The notes under the pieces are model-generated. The model was not told the origin of the DNA. It did not search any database and was given only the letters and a program-made list of their open reading frames with translations. From Malaciobacter mytili LMG 24559 (GTDB lineage Bacteria > Campylobacterota > Campylobacteria > Campylobacterales > Arcobacteraceae): a stretch of DNA of 64,000 bases. This document shows, in pieces, positions 44,026 to 51,530 of the stretch (position 1 is its first letter; each line of letters begins with the position of its first letter). The stretch covers positions 1 to 64,000 of the forward strand of contig NZ_CP031220.1 in assembly GCF_003346775.1 (NCBI RefSeq), given 5' to 3'. A program made the position numbers and the translations under genes.

Positions 44026-44313
44026 ATGCTGAATAATCTGATAGGGGTAAATAATGATATTTATAAAAAAACATTTTCTGAAAATCAGATTATTAGAACA
44101 GGTGTTTCGCATCAATTTGTAACTTCAATAAATGGCATAAAAGCAGAAGAATTGGCAAAGCAAATTGCTTTTAGAGAACATAAAAAAGTTTCTCAAATAA
44201 AAAAAATAACTGTTTGCTATGCAGGTAATGTTACATACAATGACAATCTAAGTGTAGGATGTATTGAAGAGTATTTTGCAACACTTGAAGATTATAAGAA
44301 AAATTTACAATAA
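44026..44313 (+). CDS. Hypothetical protein, start uncertain
   Basis: 95 aa as drawn. No good SD precedes the ATG at 44026; instead ATAGATAA / TTATCTAT forms a hairpin ending at that ATG. The same hairpin (ATAGATAATTTA / ATTATCTAT) occurs at 44601-44622 before the gene at 44656. Soluble, with IKAEELAKQIAFREHKKVSQIKKITVCY. May be a truncated gene. Confidence 0.45.
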   Translation: MLNNLIGVNNDIYKKTFSENQIIRTGVSHQFVTSINGIKAEELAKQIAFREHKKVSQIKKITVCYAGNVTYNDNLSVGCIEEYFATLEDYKKNLQ

Positions 44314-44329
44314 AGTTAAAAGGACTAAT

Positions 44330-44590
44330 ATGAATTTTAATGAAACTATATGCAGTAAAGGATTAAAAGTGGAATATATAAGAGGAAAAGAAAATATACA
44401 AAAAGTTTTAAAGTCTGGAACAAAACTTACTTCGGATGATTTTAAAAATCCGACAATAGAACACTTTGCTTATGATAAAGAAAATATTGGAACAACTTTT
44501 TCGCCTTATGTTGTAATAAATGGCAATACTTTTGTTAGATGTATGGACGATATTGACTACGAATGTAAAATGTTGAGAATTATACAATAA
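44330..44590 (+). CDS. Hypothetical protein
   Basis: 86 aa from ATG 44330, preceded by AAAAGGA. The longer frame begins inside the upstream gene without SD. VLKSGTKLTSDDFKNPTIEHFAYDKENIGTTF. Not recognised. Confidence 0.52.
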   Translation: MNFNETICSKGLKVEYIRGKENIQKVLKSGTKLTSDDFKNPTIEHFAYDKENIGTTFSPYVVINGNTFVRCMDDIDYECKMLRIIQ

Positions 44591-44655
44591 AGGACTTATC
44601 ATAGATAATTTAATTATCTATGTTGAAGAATAAATTTAAATTTTTGGAGAAAAAA

Positions 44656-45225
44656 ATGAGATTTTTATATGAATTAAATAGTGAAGAAATTAAAAAAGTA
44701 TTCTATGAAAATAGAAATAATTATATTGCTACAGCAATATTAAAACATAAAAATACACCAACGGAATTATTATTGAAAAATACTAATAATTATAATATTG
44801 TTCAAAATATATATCTAAAAGATGAGGTATATGAAAAAATATTAAAAGAAAAATATGAATGTATTGTTAGTATGGCTTGTAGAGTCTCACATACACCAAT
44901 CTGGTTTTTAGAAAAAGCGTTAGAAATATTTCCTAATAACTATGATGTAGAATATTCAATAGCAAGACTTTTAGATAGGAAATTAACAGATAATCTTTAT
45001 AAGAAGCTTTCATTATCTTCTCGTTGGGAAGTAAGAAGCTGTATTGCAAAAAATAAATGTGTACCTAAAAAATATCTTAGTGAACTTCAAAACGACATAG
45101 ATTCAAGAGTTTTAATAAGTGTAAAAGATAGATTAAATGAATCTGATTACAATATGGGAATAAAAAATTGGCGGGATGTTCCACAATTAAAAATTAATAT
45201 TGAAAGAGATGTATTATGTTCTTAG
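44656..45225 (+). CDS. HEAT/LRV-like repeat protein
   Basis: 189 aa from ATG 44656 (TTGGAG upstream). Repeating units with N.TP..LL or N.CVP.KYL and following helices (e.g. VRSCIAKNKCVPKKYLSELQNDIDSRVLISV) look like the leucine-rich-variant/HEAT type of alpha solenoid, a protein-binding scaffold. Partner unknown. Overlaps the next gene by 10 bp. Confidence 0.5.
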   Translation: MRFLYELNSEEIKKVFYENRNNYIATAILKHKNTPTELLLKNTNNYNIVQNIYLKDEVYEKILKEKYECIVSMACRVSHTPIWFLEKALEIFPNNYDVEYSIARLLDRKLTDNLYKKLSLSSRWEVRSCIAKNKCVPKKYLSELQNDIDSRVLISVKDRLNESDYNMGIKNWRDVPQLKINIERDVLCS

Positions 45226-45557
45226 GTAATACACAAAAGAAGCAGCTTATAAATGAATTGAAGTTAAATAATAGAGAAGATATAGTAAATAATATATTAG
45301 GGGATGAAACTAAATTTAAACATATCAAATTTACAGATGAAGATTCTCAACAAGTTGCAATTATGCTAGATGAAGATACATATATTTATTCACAACAAGT
45401 AAGTGATGACTATGATTGGCATTTAGATAATAAAAAAGACGGGAAGTATTATCTTACGGATACTATTAATTTAAACAATTATACAGAAGTTGAACAAAAT
45501 AATGAAGTTTCTTCATATTATGGCTCACTAGAAAGATTAAAAAATGATAGTTGCTGA
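45216..45557 (+). CDS. Hypothetical acidic protein
   Basis: 113 aa, start within the preceding gene. Acidic (KFTDEDSQQVAIMLDEDTYIY). Ends 38 bp before repeat copy 4; the end of the frame contains GATAGTTGCTGA, a relic of the leader start AGTTGC. Not recognised. Confidence 0.52.
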   Translation: MFLGNTQKKQLINELKLNNREDIVNNILGDETKFKHIKFTDEDSQQVAIMLDEDTYIYSQQVSDDYDWHLDNKKDGKYYLTDTINLNNYTEVEQNNEVSSYYGSLERLKNDSC

Positions 45558-45817
45558 ATGTATATTTGAAAATATGTTGTAAGATAATTTGGATTTACTG
45601 TCCCAAAATGGGACAGTAAATAAGGGAGAGAATTAAAACGATAAGTTTTTCCTTGAAAGAGGTTTTTTTTATATATATAAACAGACTAAAAAACAGACAA
45701 AGAACAATAAATATAATACTCAAATCTCAAAAGAAACACTAAGTAATATTTAACAAACAATTAGCTATATTAATAGTATTCATTTTTTGAATTATCTATA
45801 ATAATAATAGATATAAG

Positions 45818-45993
45818 TTTGTTGCGAGAGCAATAAGCTGTGCCAAAAAGGCAAATGGAGTAGAGATACATCCAAAAGGGCAAAAGTTTGTAAACTATAA
45901 GATAGAAGTCTTGTAGCCCAGGTGAGAAACCAAAAGAAGTTTGCGAAGGTATAGTCTATAATCTAAATAATTAGATTGTAGAGTGTTTCAGAG
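45818..45993 (+). ncRNA. Candidate structured RNA, copy 4
   Basis: Same helices as copy 1. Since there is no real gene directly behind this copy, keeping the RNA intact argues for a role of its own, or simply for recent duplication. Confidence 0.6.
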
Positions 45994-45994
45994 T

Positions 45995-46098
45995 AGTTGC
46001 TCAAAAGAGCTAACCCGTAAAGGGATACAAAAGATTGTATTCCTTACGGGATACTACTATTTGTATCCTTTTAGTTTTTAACTTATAAAAGGATAAAA
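45995..46098 (+). promoter_or_regulatory. Leader L7 in repeat copy 4
   Basis: Identical leader and SD, now in front of a 10-codon frame. Confidence 0.8.
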
Positions 46099-46131
46099 AT
46101 GAGTGCAAATCCTAAATCAATTTTATACTAA
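46099..46131 (+). pseudogene. 10-codon stub MSANPKSILY
   Basis: Directly downstream of repeat copy 4. Shares 18 of the first 19 bases with the exonuclease gene at position 1, then a stop. Most simply the scar of a deleted cassette gene; a regulatory leader peptide cannot be excluded because leader L20 follows 80 bp on. Confidence 0.6.
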
Positions 46132-46212
46132 ATTATATAGTATTTTTAATATTAAAAAATAATATTATTAAACTATGAAGAGAATGTATAAATATTTCTA
46201 TTTTGATATTTT

Positions 46213-46299
46213 TGGTGCTTCTTAAAGTAAACCCATTAGGGATAGTAATTATCCTTAATAGGGATACTACTATCCTTTTTTTAATAAAAGGAATTTAAA
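46213..46299 (+). promoter_or_regulatory. Leader L20
   Basis: P1: GCTT-CTT-AAGT. P2: CCC ... TTAGGGATA / TATCCTTAA ... GGG. P3: GGATA-CTAC-TATCC followed by seven T, terminator-like. Arm TCCTTTT exactly complements AAAAGGA of the SD. Confidence 0.75.
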
Positions 46300-46476
46300 A
46301 TGGAATATATATTAGGTTTATTTAAAATTAATAAAAAATTTAATCCTTTAAAAGTAATAGAAAATATTGAAAGTAATGATTATTTAAATCAGAGAACAAT
46401 TGAGAATATTGAGTTTGAAATGAATAAAATCAATACTTTCCAAAAATTACTATATGCTGCAAAGGGTAATAAGTGA
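46300..46476 (+). CDS. Hypothetical small protein
   Basis: 58 aa. SD AAAAGGA 8 nt before ATG. Helical, charged (IESNDYLNQRTIENIEFEMNK). Its TGA overlaps the GTG start of the next gene (GTGA), a standard coupling signal, supporting that it is real. Confidence 0.58.
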   Translation: MEYILGLFKINKKFNPLKVIENIESNDYLNQRTIENIEFEMNKINTFQKLLYAAKGNK

Positions 46477-47795
46477 AACAAATTAATATAAATCAAATAA
46501 AAGGTATTGAAAAGTTATATAAAGCTTTTGATAATGTTATTCATGAGCAGTATGAAAATTATCAAACTTTAGAACTTTCAAATAACGTAAAAAGAGGAAT
46601 AATAGAGAAAGAAGTTTATTTAAAATTATCAATTGCACAATACACTGCAAATAGAAATGCTATTGAGTGTTTAGAAGGTGCAATTAATTCTCTATTGCCT
46701 TGGTTAGAATTACTTATAAATTGTGATGAAAAACCAAATAATGAGCAATTATGTTTATTTGGTTCAAGTGTAGATGATGAATTAGAAAAAGAACCAGAAA
46801 CTCCAACAAGTTCTGATGATAATTCTTGGAGTAGATATTTCCGTAAAGTAGAAAATGTAAGAATTTCTAATATGAAAAAAAAATATAAATTTTTCGAGTT
46901 ATTTAATCCTATTTGTTGGTGGTGGGCTTATCATACTTTAAACTATAAAAAATTTATTCCTTCAAATGAAGAGTTAGAAAATCATATTAAATTAAAAATA
47001 TTAGAATATAAAGACAAACCAGGTAGATATAAAGAAGTTTGGTTTGATACTTATAGAGATATTTTTAATAAATCTATGTCAGATATAGAATTATATAATT
47101 GTGTATTAGGAGCATTTAGATTTTATTTAGTGCCTTTTAAAGAAAAGCATGGAGTATTCTTTGATAACAGCTATACTATTCATAGTGAGCCATCAGAAGA
47201 GATTACTTATATGTTTTATTTTTCTATGAATAAATTAAATATATATTATTCACCAATACATAATATTCATAATTCAGAGGACTTTAAAGAGTATGATTTT
47301 TATAATCCTTCATTCATTTCTTTTCTTAGAGAAACATTTAATGTAAAAGAGTGTGAACCGTTAAATGATGATATTGTTAGAGAAAGAGTATTTAAAATTA
47401 TATTTGATGAAATAACAATTAAGTGGAAAGAAATATTAAATAATTCATCTTCATATAAAGTATTTAAAAAAGCTTTAATGAAAAAGCTAAAAAATAAGAT
47501 ATCAAAAGTAGGTCATTTTACAGAAGAGTACTCATTTGAGTGTAATATATGTACTAAACAACAACAACTTATAATCACTCAAAGAAAAAAAACAAGGGAA
47601 CTATTAAGTTATGATATTAGCAATGATGATGAGACATCTTGGAAATATATAGTTCTAAATCTGCAAAATGATGAATTATTCAAAAATGCTTTTGAAAGCT
47701 TTAAAAAAACTAATACATCGAATATGTATATTGTAGATAATGAATATAAAAATGCAGTTCAATTATGCTTATTTGATTTAAATATTGGAGCATGA
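46473..47795 (+). CDS. Hypothetical protein with two clamp-type motifs
   Basis: 440 aa, GTG start overlapping the upstream stop, SD AAAGGG. Contains NEQLCLFGSS (QLCLF at residues 92-96) in a flexible, acidic stretch and again AVQLCLFDLN (QLCLF at 430-434) near the C-terminus. Both match the sliding-clamp pentapeptide. C-x-x-C in FECNICTKQQ (about 353-356) may bind metal. The core with FELFNPICWWWAYHTLNYKKF is not recognised. Two clamp motifs could let it bridge two subunits of the DnaN ring. Confidence 0.62.
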   Translation: MKQININQIKGIEKLYKAFDNVIHEQYENYQTLELSNNVKRGIIEKEVYLKLSIAQYTANRNAIECLEGAINSLLPWLELLINCDEKPNNEQLCLFGSSVDDELEKEPETPTSSDDNSWSRYFRKVENVRISNMKKKYKFFELFNPICWWWAYHTLNYKKFIPSNEELENHIKLKILEYKDKPGRYKEVWFDTYRDIFNKSMSDIELYNCVLGAFRFYLVPFKEKHGVFFDNSYTIHSEPSEEITYMFYFSMNKLNIYYSPIHNIHNSEDFKEYDFYNPSFISFLRETFNVKECEPLNDDIVRERVFKIIFDEITIKWKEILNNSSSYKVFKKALMKKLKNKISKVGHFTEEYSFECNICTKQQQLIITQRKKTRELLSYDISNDDETSWKYIVLNLQNDELFKNAFESFKKTNTSNMYIVDNEYKNAVQLCLFDLNIGA

Positions 47796-47797
47796 TA

Positions 47798-48094
47798 ATG
47801 GAAATTTTTGAACAACAAAAACAATATAAGTTCTATGCATCAATAAAAGATGGTATAGGTAAAATTTCTTATATTGAAACAAAAAAGAGATTTAGAAATC
47901 AAGGCATAGCAAAAAAAGTCGTTACAGATTTTATAGTGCTATGTAAAAAAGAAAATATAAGTATTATAAAAATAAATGCTTATACGAAGTGTTTGATATT
48001 TTGGGAAAAACTTGGTTTTAAAGTAAGCAAAAATCCACAAATTATTGATGGACAAAAACAAATTTTCCATAACGGAGTTTATATTTTAAAATAG
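47798..48094 (+). CDS. GNAT-like acetyltransferase
   Basis: 98 aa from ATG 47798 (GGAG 7 nt upstream). RFRNQGIAKKVVTDFI matches the acetyl-CoA loop R/Q-x-x-G-x-A of GNAT proteins and FWEKLGFK is the usual C-terminal motif. Shorter than most GNATs (about 140 aa), lacking the first strands. Substrate unknown. Its TAG stop begins leader L21. Confidence 0.65.
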   Translation: MEIFEQQKQYKFYASIKDGIGKISYIETKKRFRNQGIAKKVVTDFIVLCKKENISIIKINAYTKCLIFWEKLGFKVSKNPQIIDGQKQIFHNGVYILK

Positions 48095-48171
48095 TTGCCT
48101 TAATGGCTAATTAACCTACGGGTATTTCACTAACCCGTAGAGGGGTTAGTTATTATAAAAAGGTAAAACTT
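48092..48171 (+). promoter_or_regulatory. Leader L21
   Basis: P1: GCC-TTAAT-GGC. P2: CTACGGGT / ACCCGTAG within AACC / GGTT. No clear P3 or SD-pairing arm (SD AAAGGT). The AGTTGC start overlaps the upstream stop TAG. Confidence 0.6.
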
Positions 48172-48645
48172 ATGAAAAAAGAAATAAAAAAAGCTAATAA
48201 AGAATTTTACTTTATTTCAAAAGTAACAATTGCAAAAGATGTTGCATTTAAGTATCCAAATTATTGGATAAATAAATTTACACCTTGTACTCTTGCAAAA
48301 AGATTAATTTCTGGAAATAGTGAAAGAAATAGCATGAAAAACTATGGTTTTGAATATAAAACAATAGCATCTAAAAAATTAAAAAAAATCTATTTAATAC
48401 AAGAAGTACAAATTAATGGTGCAAATGTAAAAAATATAAATATTGCTTATGATAAGGAATTTGCTTATTCAATGGCATATCAATATTGTAAACAATACTA
48501 TAAAAAAGAATTAAAAGTAGATTTTGGAAATTGTGAAAACTATGATGAATTTTATAGTATGGCATTACAAAATCAAGATTTATTAAATTCTATAATTATA
48601 GTAAGTGAAATTGATATTTCATCTAAAACAATATTACCTTTTTAA
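48172..48645 (+). CDS. Hypothetical basic protein
   Basis: 157 aa, lysine-rich N-terminus (MKKEIKKANKEFYFISK). Tyrosine-rich middle. Soluble. SD AAAGGTAAA. Lies 11 bp before the methyltransferase gene. Not recognised. Confidence 0.57.
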   Translation: MKKEIKKANKEFYFISKVTIAKDVAFKYPNYWINKFTPCTLAKRLISGNSERNSMKNYGFEYKTIASKKLKKIYLIQEVQINGANVKNINIAYDKEFAYSMAYQYCKQYYKKELKVDFGNCENYDEFYSMALQNQDLLNSIIIVSEIDISSKTILPF

Positions 48646-48656
48646 AAGAGGTAAAT

Positions 48657-49592
48657 ATGTCATTACTTAGCAAAATAATTAATTTTATAAAACTTCAAGA
48701 AAAAGAAGTTCATTTATCTGAAATTTATGAAAAATTTGAAGAAATAAAAAAAACAACTATCAGAGGAAGAATTAATGAAGCAGTTGGAACGAAATTACTA
48801 AGAGTTGGGAAAGGCAAATATTTATTAATTAGTGATGATGTTCAAGCAATTGTTGAACAAATGGATAGTAGATTTGCTATTCCAAATATTTTATCTTCAC
48901 TTCTTTATTATGATATGATATTTTTAGATATACCATATTTTGCAAAAGGTCAAAAAGGTGGTAATAGAAACTTATCTACTTACGATTTGATAATGCCTGA
49001 AGAATTTGAAAAAATGACCTTAGAATTACAAAAAATGTTAAGGACAGAAGATTCTCAACTTTATTTTATGATTGCAGGTGGGAAAAGTAGTAAAAAAGAT
49101 GCTCTTAATTATTTAAGTGCATTTGCACCTACTAACTTAAAAGTAGCAGCGAAAGGTTCGTATACTAAATTAACCTCAAAAGGAACAGTTTGCAATATGG
49201 GAAAATATCTTATGCCTCCTGAAGAGATATATGTATATTCTCATAGCGGTAAACTATTGAAACCCGATGAAACAATTTTAGATTTTGAACTACAAAGACC
49301 TCCTCTACCAAAACAAGGTGGATATCCAACTCAAAAACCATTTAAATTGCTAGAGCAAATAATCAAACAATCTACAAATGTAGGTGATTTTGTACTTGAC
49401 TTATTTGGTGGAAGTGGAGTTACTTTAGATGCAGCTTTAAGTTTAAAAAGAAAATGCCATATTTTTGATATTGCAAATGAAGCAATAAATAGAATGAAGA
49501 ATATATTAAAAACACACGAGACTTTAATTTGTAGTAGTTTACCTGTTAATAATTCATATAGCAGTTACAAACAATTACAACTATTTAGTTAA
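48657..49592 (+). CDS. Beta-class amino-methyltransferase with clamp tail
   Basis: 311 aa. About 70 N-terminal residues look like a winged helix (VHLSEIYEKFEEIKKTTIRGRINEAV). Motif order is beta class: LDIPYF (D91-Y94) first, then PTQKPFKLLEQII and DLFGGSGVT (F250-G254). DIPY instead of DPPY is a minor variation. Probably N6-adenine or N4-cytosine specific. Ends SSYKQLQLFS, where QLQLF (306-310) fits the clamp-binding motif, so methylation could follow replication. No partner nuclease. Confidence 0.83.
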   Translation: MSLLSKIINFIKLQEKEVHLSEIYEKFEEIKKTTIRGRINEAVGTKLLRVGKGKYLLISDDVQAIVEQMDSRFAIPNILSSLLYYDMIFLDIPYFAKGQKGGNRNLSTYDLIMPEEFEKMTLELQKMLRTEDSQLYFMIAGGKSSKKDALNYLSAFAPTNLKVAAKGSYTKLTSKGTVCNMGKYLMPPEEIYVYSHSGKLLKPDETILDFELQRPPLPKQGGYPTQKPFKLLEQIIKQSTNVGDFVLDLFGGSGVTLDAALSLKRKCHIFDIANEAINRMKNILKTHETLICSSLPVNNSYSSYKQLQLFS

Positions 49593-49611
49593 CTATATTA
49601 TGTAATTTCAT

Positions 49612-49757
49612 TTGGTATCTCAGGTGACTTTACCACTATTGTTTGTTTTTGTACTAAAAAAGAAAAACTTATTTTTCTAAAAATGAGAAAATATTTAAAA
49701 TATACTGATGATAAATTAGTTCGTCAATATGCACATAAATTTAATATTCCAATGTAA
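49612..49757 (+). pseudogene. Duplicated 3' fragment of the 96-aa gene
   Basis: Near-copy of 50014-50156, the last 47 codons of the following gene, differing at about two codons (LVRQYAHK versus LIHQYAHK). The copy extends beyond the stop through about 35 shared bases into the next leader, so a roughly 185-400 bp tandem duplication took place here. No start remains. Confidence 0.7.
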
Positions 49758-49790
49758 CTTAAAGTTTAAAGGAATTTTATTATTTAGATT

Positions 49791-49865
49791 AGTTGCTTTA
49801 TCAAGCTTACCCATATGGGCATAAATTGCCCTATGGGCAAGTATGCTCTTTTTAAAGGAGTAAAA
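49791..49865 (+). promoter_or_regulatory. Leader L22
   Basis: P1: GCTT-TATC-AAGC. P2: CCCATATGGGCA / TGCCCTATGGG. P3: GGGCA-AGTA-TGCTC with T5. Arm CTCTTT opposes AAAGGAG (one G-U). Strand code GGGCA/TGCCC. Confidence 0.72.
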
Positions 49866-50156
49866 ATGGTAATAATAATAAAAATTGCTAGATATATTCT
49901 ATCTATTTTGAAAGTACATCAAAAAACAAAATGTTTTGTAAATGGAGAAGATAAAATTGATTTAGATATGAAATTATTATCTAAATTAGTTAATTCAAAT
50001 GTAAAGTCATATGGTATCTCAGGTGACTTTACCACTATTGTTTGTTTTTGTACTAAAAAAGAAAAACTTATTTTTCTAAAAATGAGAAAATATTTAAAAT
50101 ATACTGATGATAAATTAATTCATCAATATGCACATAAATTTAATATTCCAATGTAA
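49866..50156 (+). CDS. Hypothetical protein
   Basis: 96 aa from ATG 49866 with AAAGGAG upstream. Hydrophobic first 16 residues, then a soluble domain VNGEDKIDLDMKLLSKLVNSN. Cysteine pair CFC. The tail is duplicated at 49612-49757. Not recognised. Confidence 0.55.
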   Translation: MVIIIKIARYILSILKVHQKTKCFVNGEDKIDLDMKLLSKLVNSNVKSYGISGDFTTIVCFCTKKEKLIFLKMRKYLKYTDDKLIHQYAHKFNIPM

Positions 50157-50189
50157 CTTAAAGTTTAAAGGAATTTTATTATTTAGATT

Positions 50190-50280
50190 AGTTGCTTCAT
50201 AAGAAGCTTACCCAAAAAGGGCATACGAAAGTCACTGCCTTTAGGGTAGGTATGCTCTTTAATTTACTAAGGAGTGAATT
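50190..50280 (+). promoter_or_regulatory. Leader L23
   Basis: P1: GCTTC-ATAA-GAAGC. P2: ACCC / GGGT enclosing AAAGGGCA / TGCCTTT. The arm TATGCTC can pair with the early GGGCATA, or CTCTT with AAGGAG of the SD. A sibling of L22 through the local duplication but with diverged, still complementary stems. Confidence 0.72.
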
Positions 50281-51066
50281 ATGACAGTAGAAAATTTAAG
50301 CAAAAAAGCTTTATTAGAGATGATTGAAAGTTTTGAGTACTATCCTGCAGTTACAGAAGCAGATGACAGAGCTTATATTTTGGCTTATCTTGATGATGAA
50401 GCTTGTGCAATAAGTAAAGATGATATTCAAGAGTATATTGATGCTATTGAAATCACAGAAGATAATATTCATGAATTCTATGAATTTATGAATGATGAAG
50501 ACTTAATAAAAAATAAAGATTTAATTCATGAAGTTATTTTTGAAAACAAAATGGAAGTCTTTTCAAAACTTTTTGAAAAAGATTTGATAAATGAAAAAGA
50601 TTTTCCTGAATGTAATAATATATTGTGTTTTCAAGGGTTTGTTTTAAAGTATTCTCTTTTCGGGATAATAGACACTTTAAAACCAATAGATGAATATATT
50701 CAAGAGATAAAAAATAGTGAAGCATATCAACAATATATCTCAAACAAAAATGTTGATGCAAACAATATCTCTTGTCCAAAAAACATTAAAGACTTAATTG
50801 AAAAATTTATTCCTGAATTTGATTATAACCAGGATAACAATATCTATGGAAAAGATGCACATGCTAACACTAGAGCTGATTTAGAAAGATTTGTTAATGA
50901 GCTTCAACAATTAATTGGAATTAAATCAATTCAAATTAATGCAGATGAAGTAAACAATGATGTTTATAATGAGTTAAGAAGCAAAACAAATGCAATAATT
51001 CATAGAAGAGACACTAAAGATGAATTCATTATTTTCAATACAATTAAAAATGGTGTACTATTATAA
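50281..51066 (+). CDS. Hypothetical acidic protein
   Basis: 261 aa, strongly acidic and helical (DDRAYILAYLDDEACAISKDDIQEYIDAIEITEDNIHEFY). A coiled or solenoid shape is likely. SD AAGGAG. Not recognised. Confidence 0.58.
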   Translation: MTVENLSKKALLEMIESFEYYPAVTEADDRAYILAYLDDEACAISKDDIQEYIDAIEITEDNIHEFYEFMNDEDLIKNKDLIHEVIFENKMEVFSKLFEKDLINEKDFPECNNILCFQGFVLKYSLFGIIDTLKPIDEYIQEIKNSEAYQQYISNKNVDANNISCPKNIKDLIEKFIPEFDYNQDNNIYGKDAHANTRADLERFVNELQQLIGIKSIQINADEVNNDVYNELRSKTNAIIHRRDTKDEFIIFNTIKNGVLL

Positions 51067-51225
51067 ATTTAAATAAAACTTCAATACTTACTTTAATAAA
51101 GATATATCCTTTGTAATAATGTATTAAAAGACTTTTATCAAATACGATAAATATTAAATTCTAACTTTATTATATTAGGTTATATACCATTTAGGAAATT
51201 AATATTCATTTGAAATAAACAAAAA

Positions 51226-51244
51226 CTCTAAATTAATTTAGGAG
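51226..51244 (+). promoter_or_regulatory. Simple SD-occluding hairpin
   Basis: CTC TAAA ... TTTA g GAG: the SD GGAG of the 49-aa gene lies in the 3' arm. It is not a member of the tandem-hairpin family, lacking P1 and P2, but has the same effect. Confidence 0.5.
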
Positions 51245-51250
51245 AAAACA

Positions 51251-51400
51251 ATGTGTATATTTTCAAAATTAAAAATTATTGCAGGTGGTTTTGTACTTGC
51301 AGCAGTTTTAGCAGTTTGTAGCAAAATATATGTAGAAAAATTAGCAAACCAAACACTAGGTTATAAAATCACAAAAGTATTGGTTTCATTGCAAGATTAA
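51251..51400 (+). CDS. Small membrane protein
   Basis: 49 aa. TTTAGGAG 7 nt before ATG. One hydrophobic helix (IIAGGFVLAAVLAVCSKIYV). Tail ANQTLGYKITKVLVSLQD. Between two larger units; the 180 bp upstream hold no other gene. Function unknown. Confidence 0.5.
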   Translation: MCIFSKLKIIAGGFVLAAVLAVCSKIYVEKLANQTLGYKITKVLVSLQD

Positions 51401-51437
51401 TAAAATTTACTTTATGTTTGTTATAAAAAAATAATAA

Positions 51438-51530
51438 GTACCCAATAAGGGCTAAACATCTCGAAAGAGGATTAGTCCTTATGGGACTAACTCTGTTCGT
51501 TATAAGTACTGAGGTACGAAAGAGGAGAAA
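51438..51530 (+). promoter_or_regulatory. Leader L24
   Basis: P2: CCCAATAAGGGCTAA / TTAGTCCTTATGGG with one bulged A, carrying CTC-GAAA-GAG in its apex. Arm CTCTGTTCGT can pair with ACGAAAGAG, nine pairs with one bulge, next to SD AGAGGAG. P1 is missing. Confidence 0.7.

Larger units (their letters stand above)
45596..46110 (+). repeat. 515-bp cassette repeat, copy 4
   Basis: Complete copy with terminator, TATAAT, structured RNA, leader and MSAN codons. Unlike the others it is followed by only a 10-codon frame, so it looks like an emptied or not-yet-filled cassette position. Its extra downstream bases CCTAAAT match the start of the exonuclease gene at position 1. Confidence 0.95.

Noticed and set aside
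46213-46299. Leaders as plain terminators of upstream operons
   Set aside because: A few (L20, L22, L25) have U runs after P3, but most do not, and complementarity to the SD plus conserved position before start codons is not explained by termination alone.
13308-49592. Classical restriction-modification systems
   Set aside because: Six methyltransferases, but no neighbouring protein shows a type I, II or III endonuclease signature; the PD-(D/E)XK protein at 1-1251 pairs with RecT.
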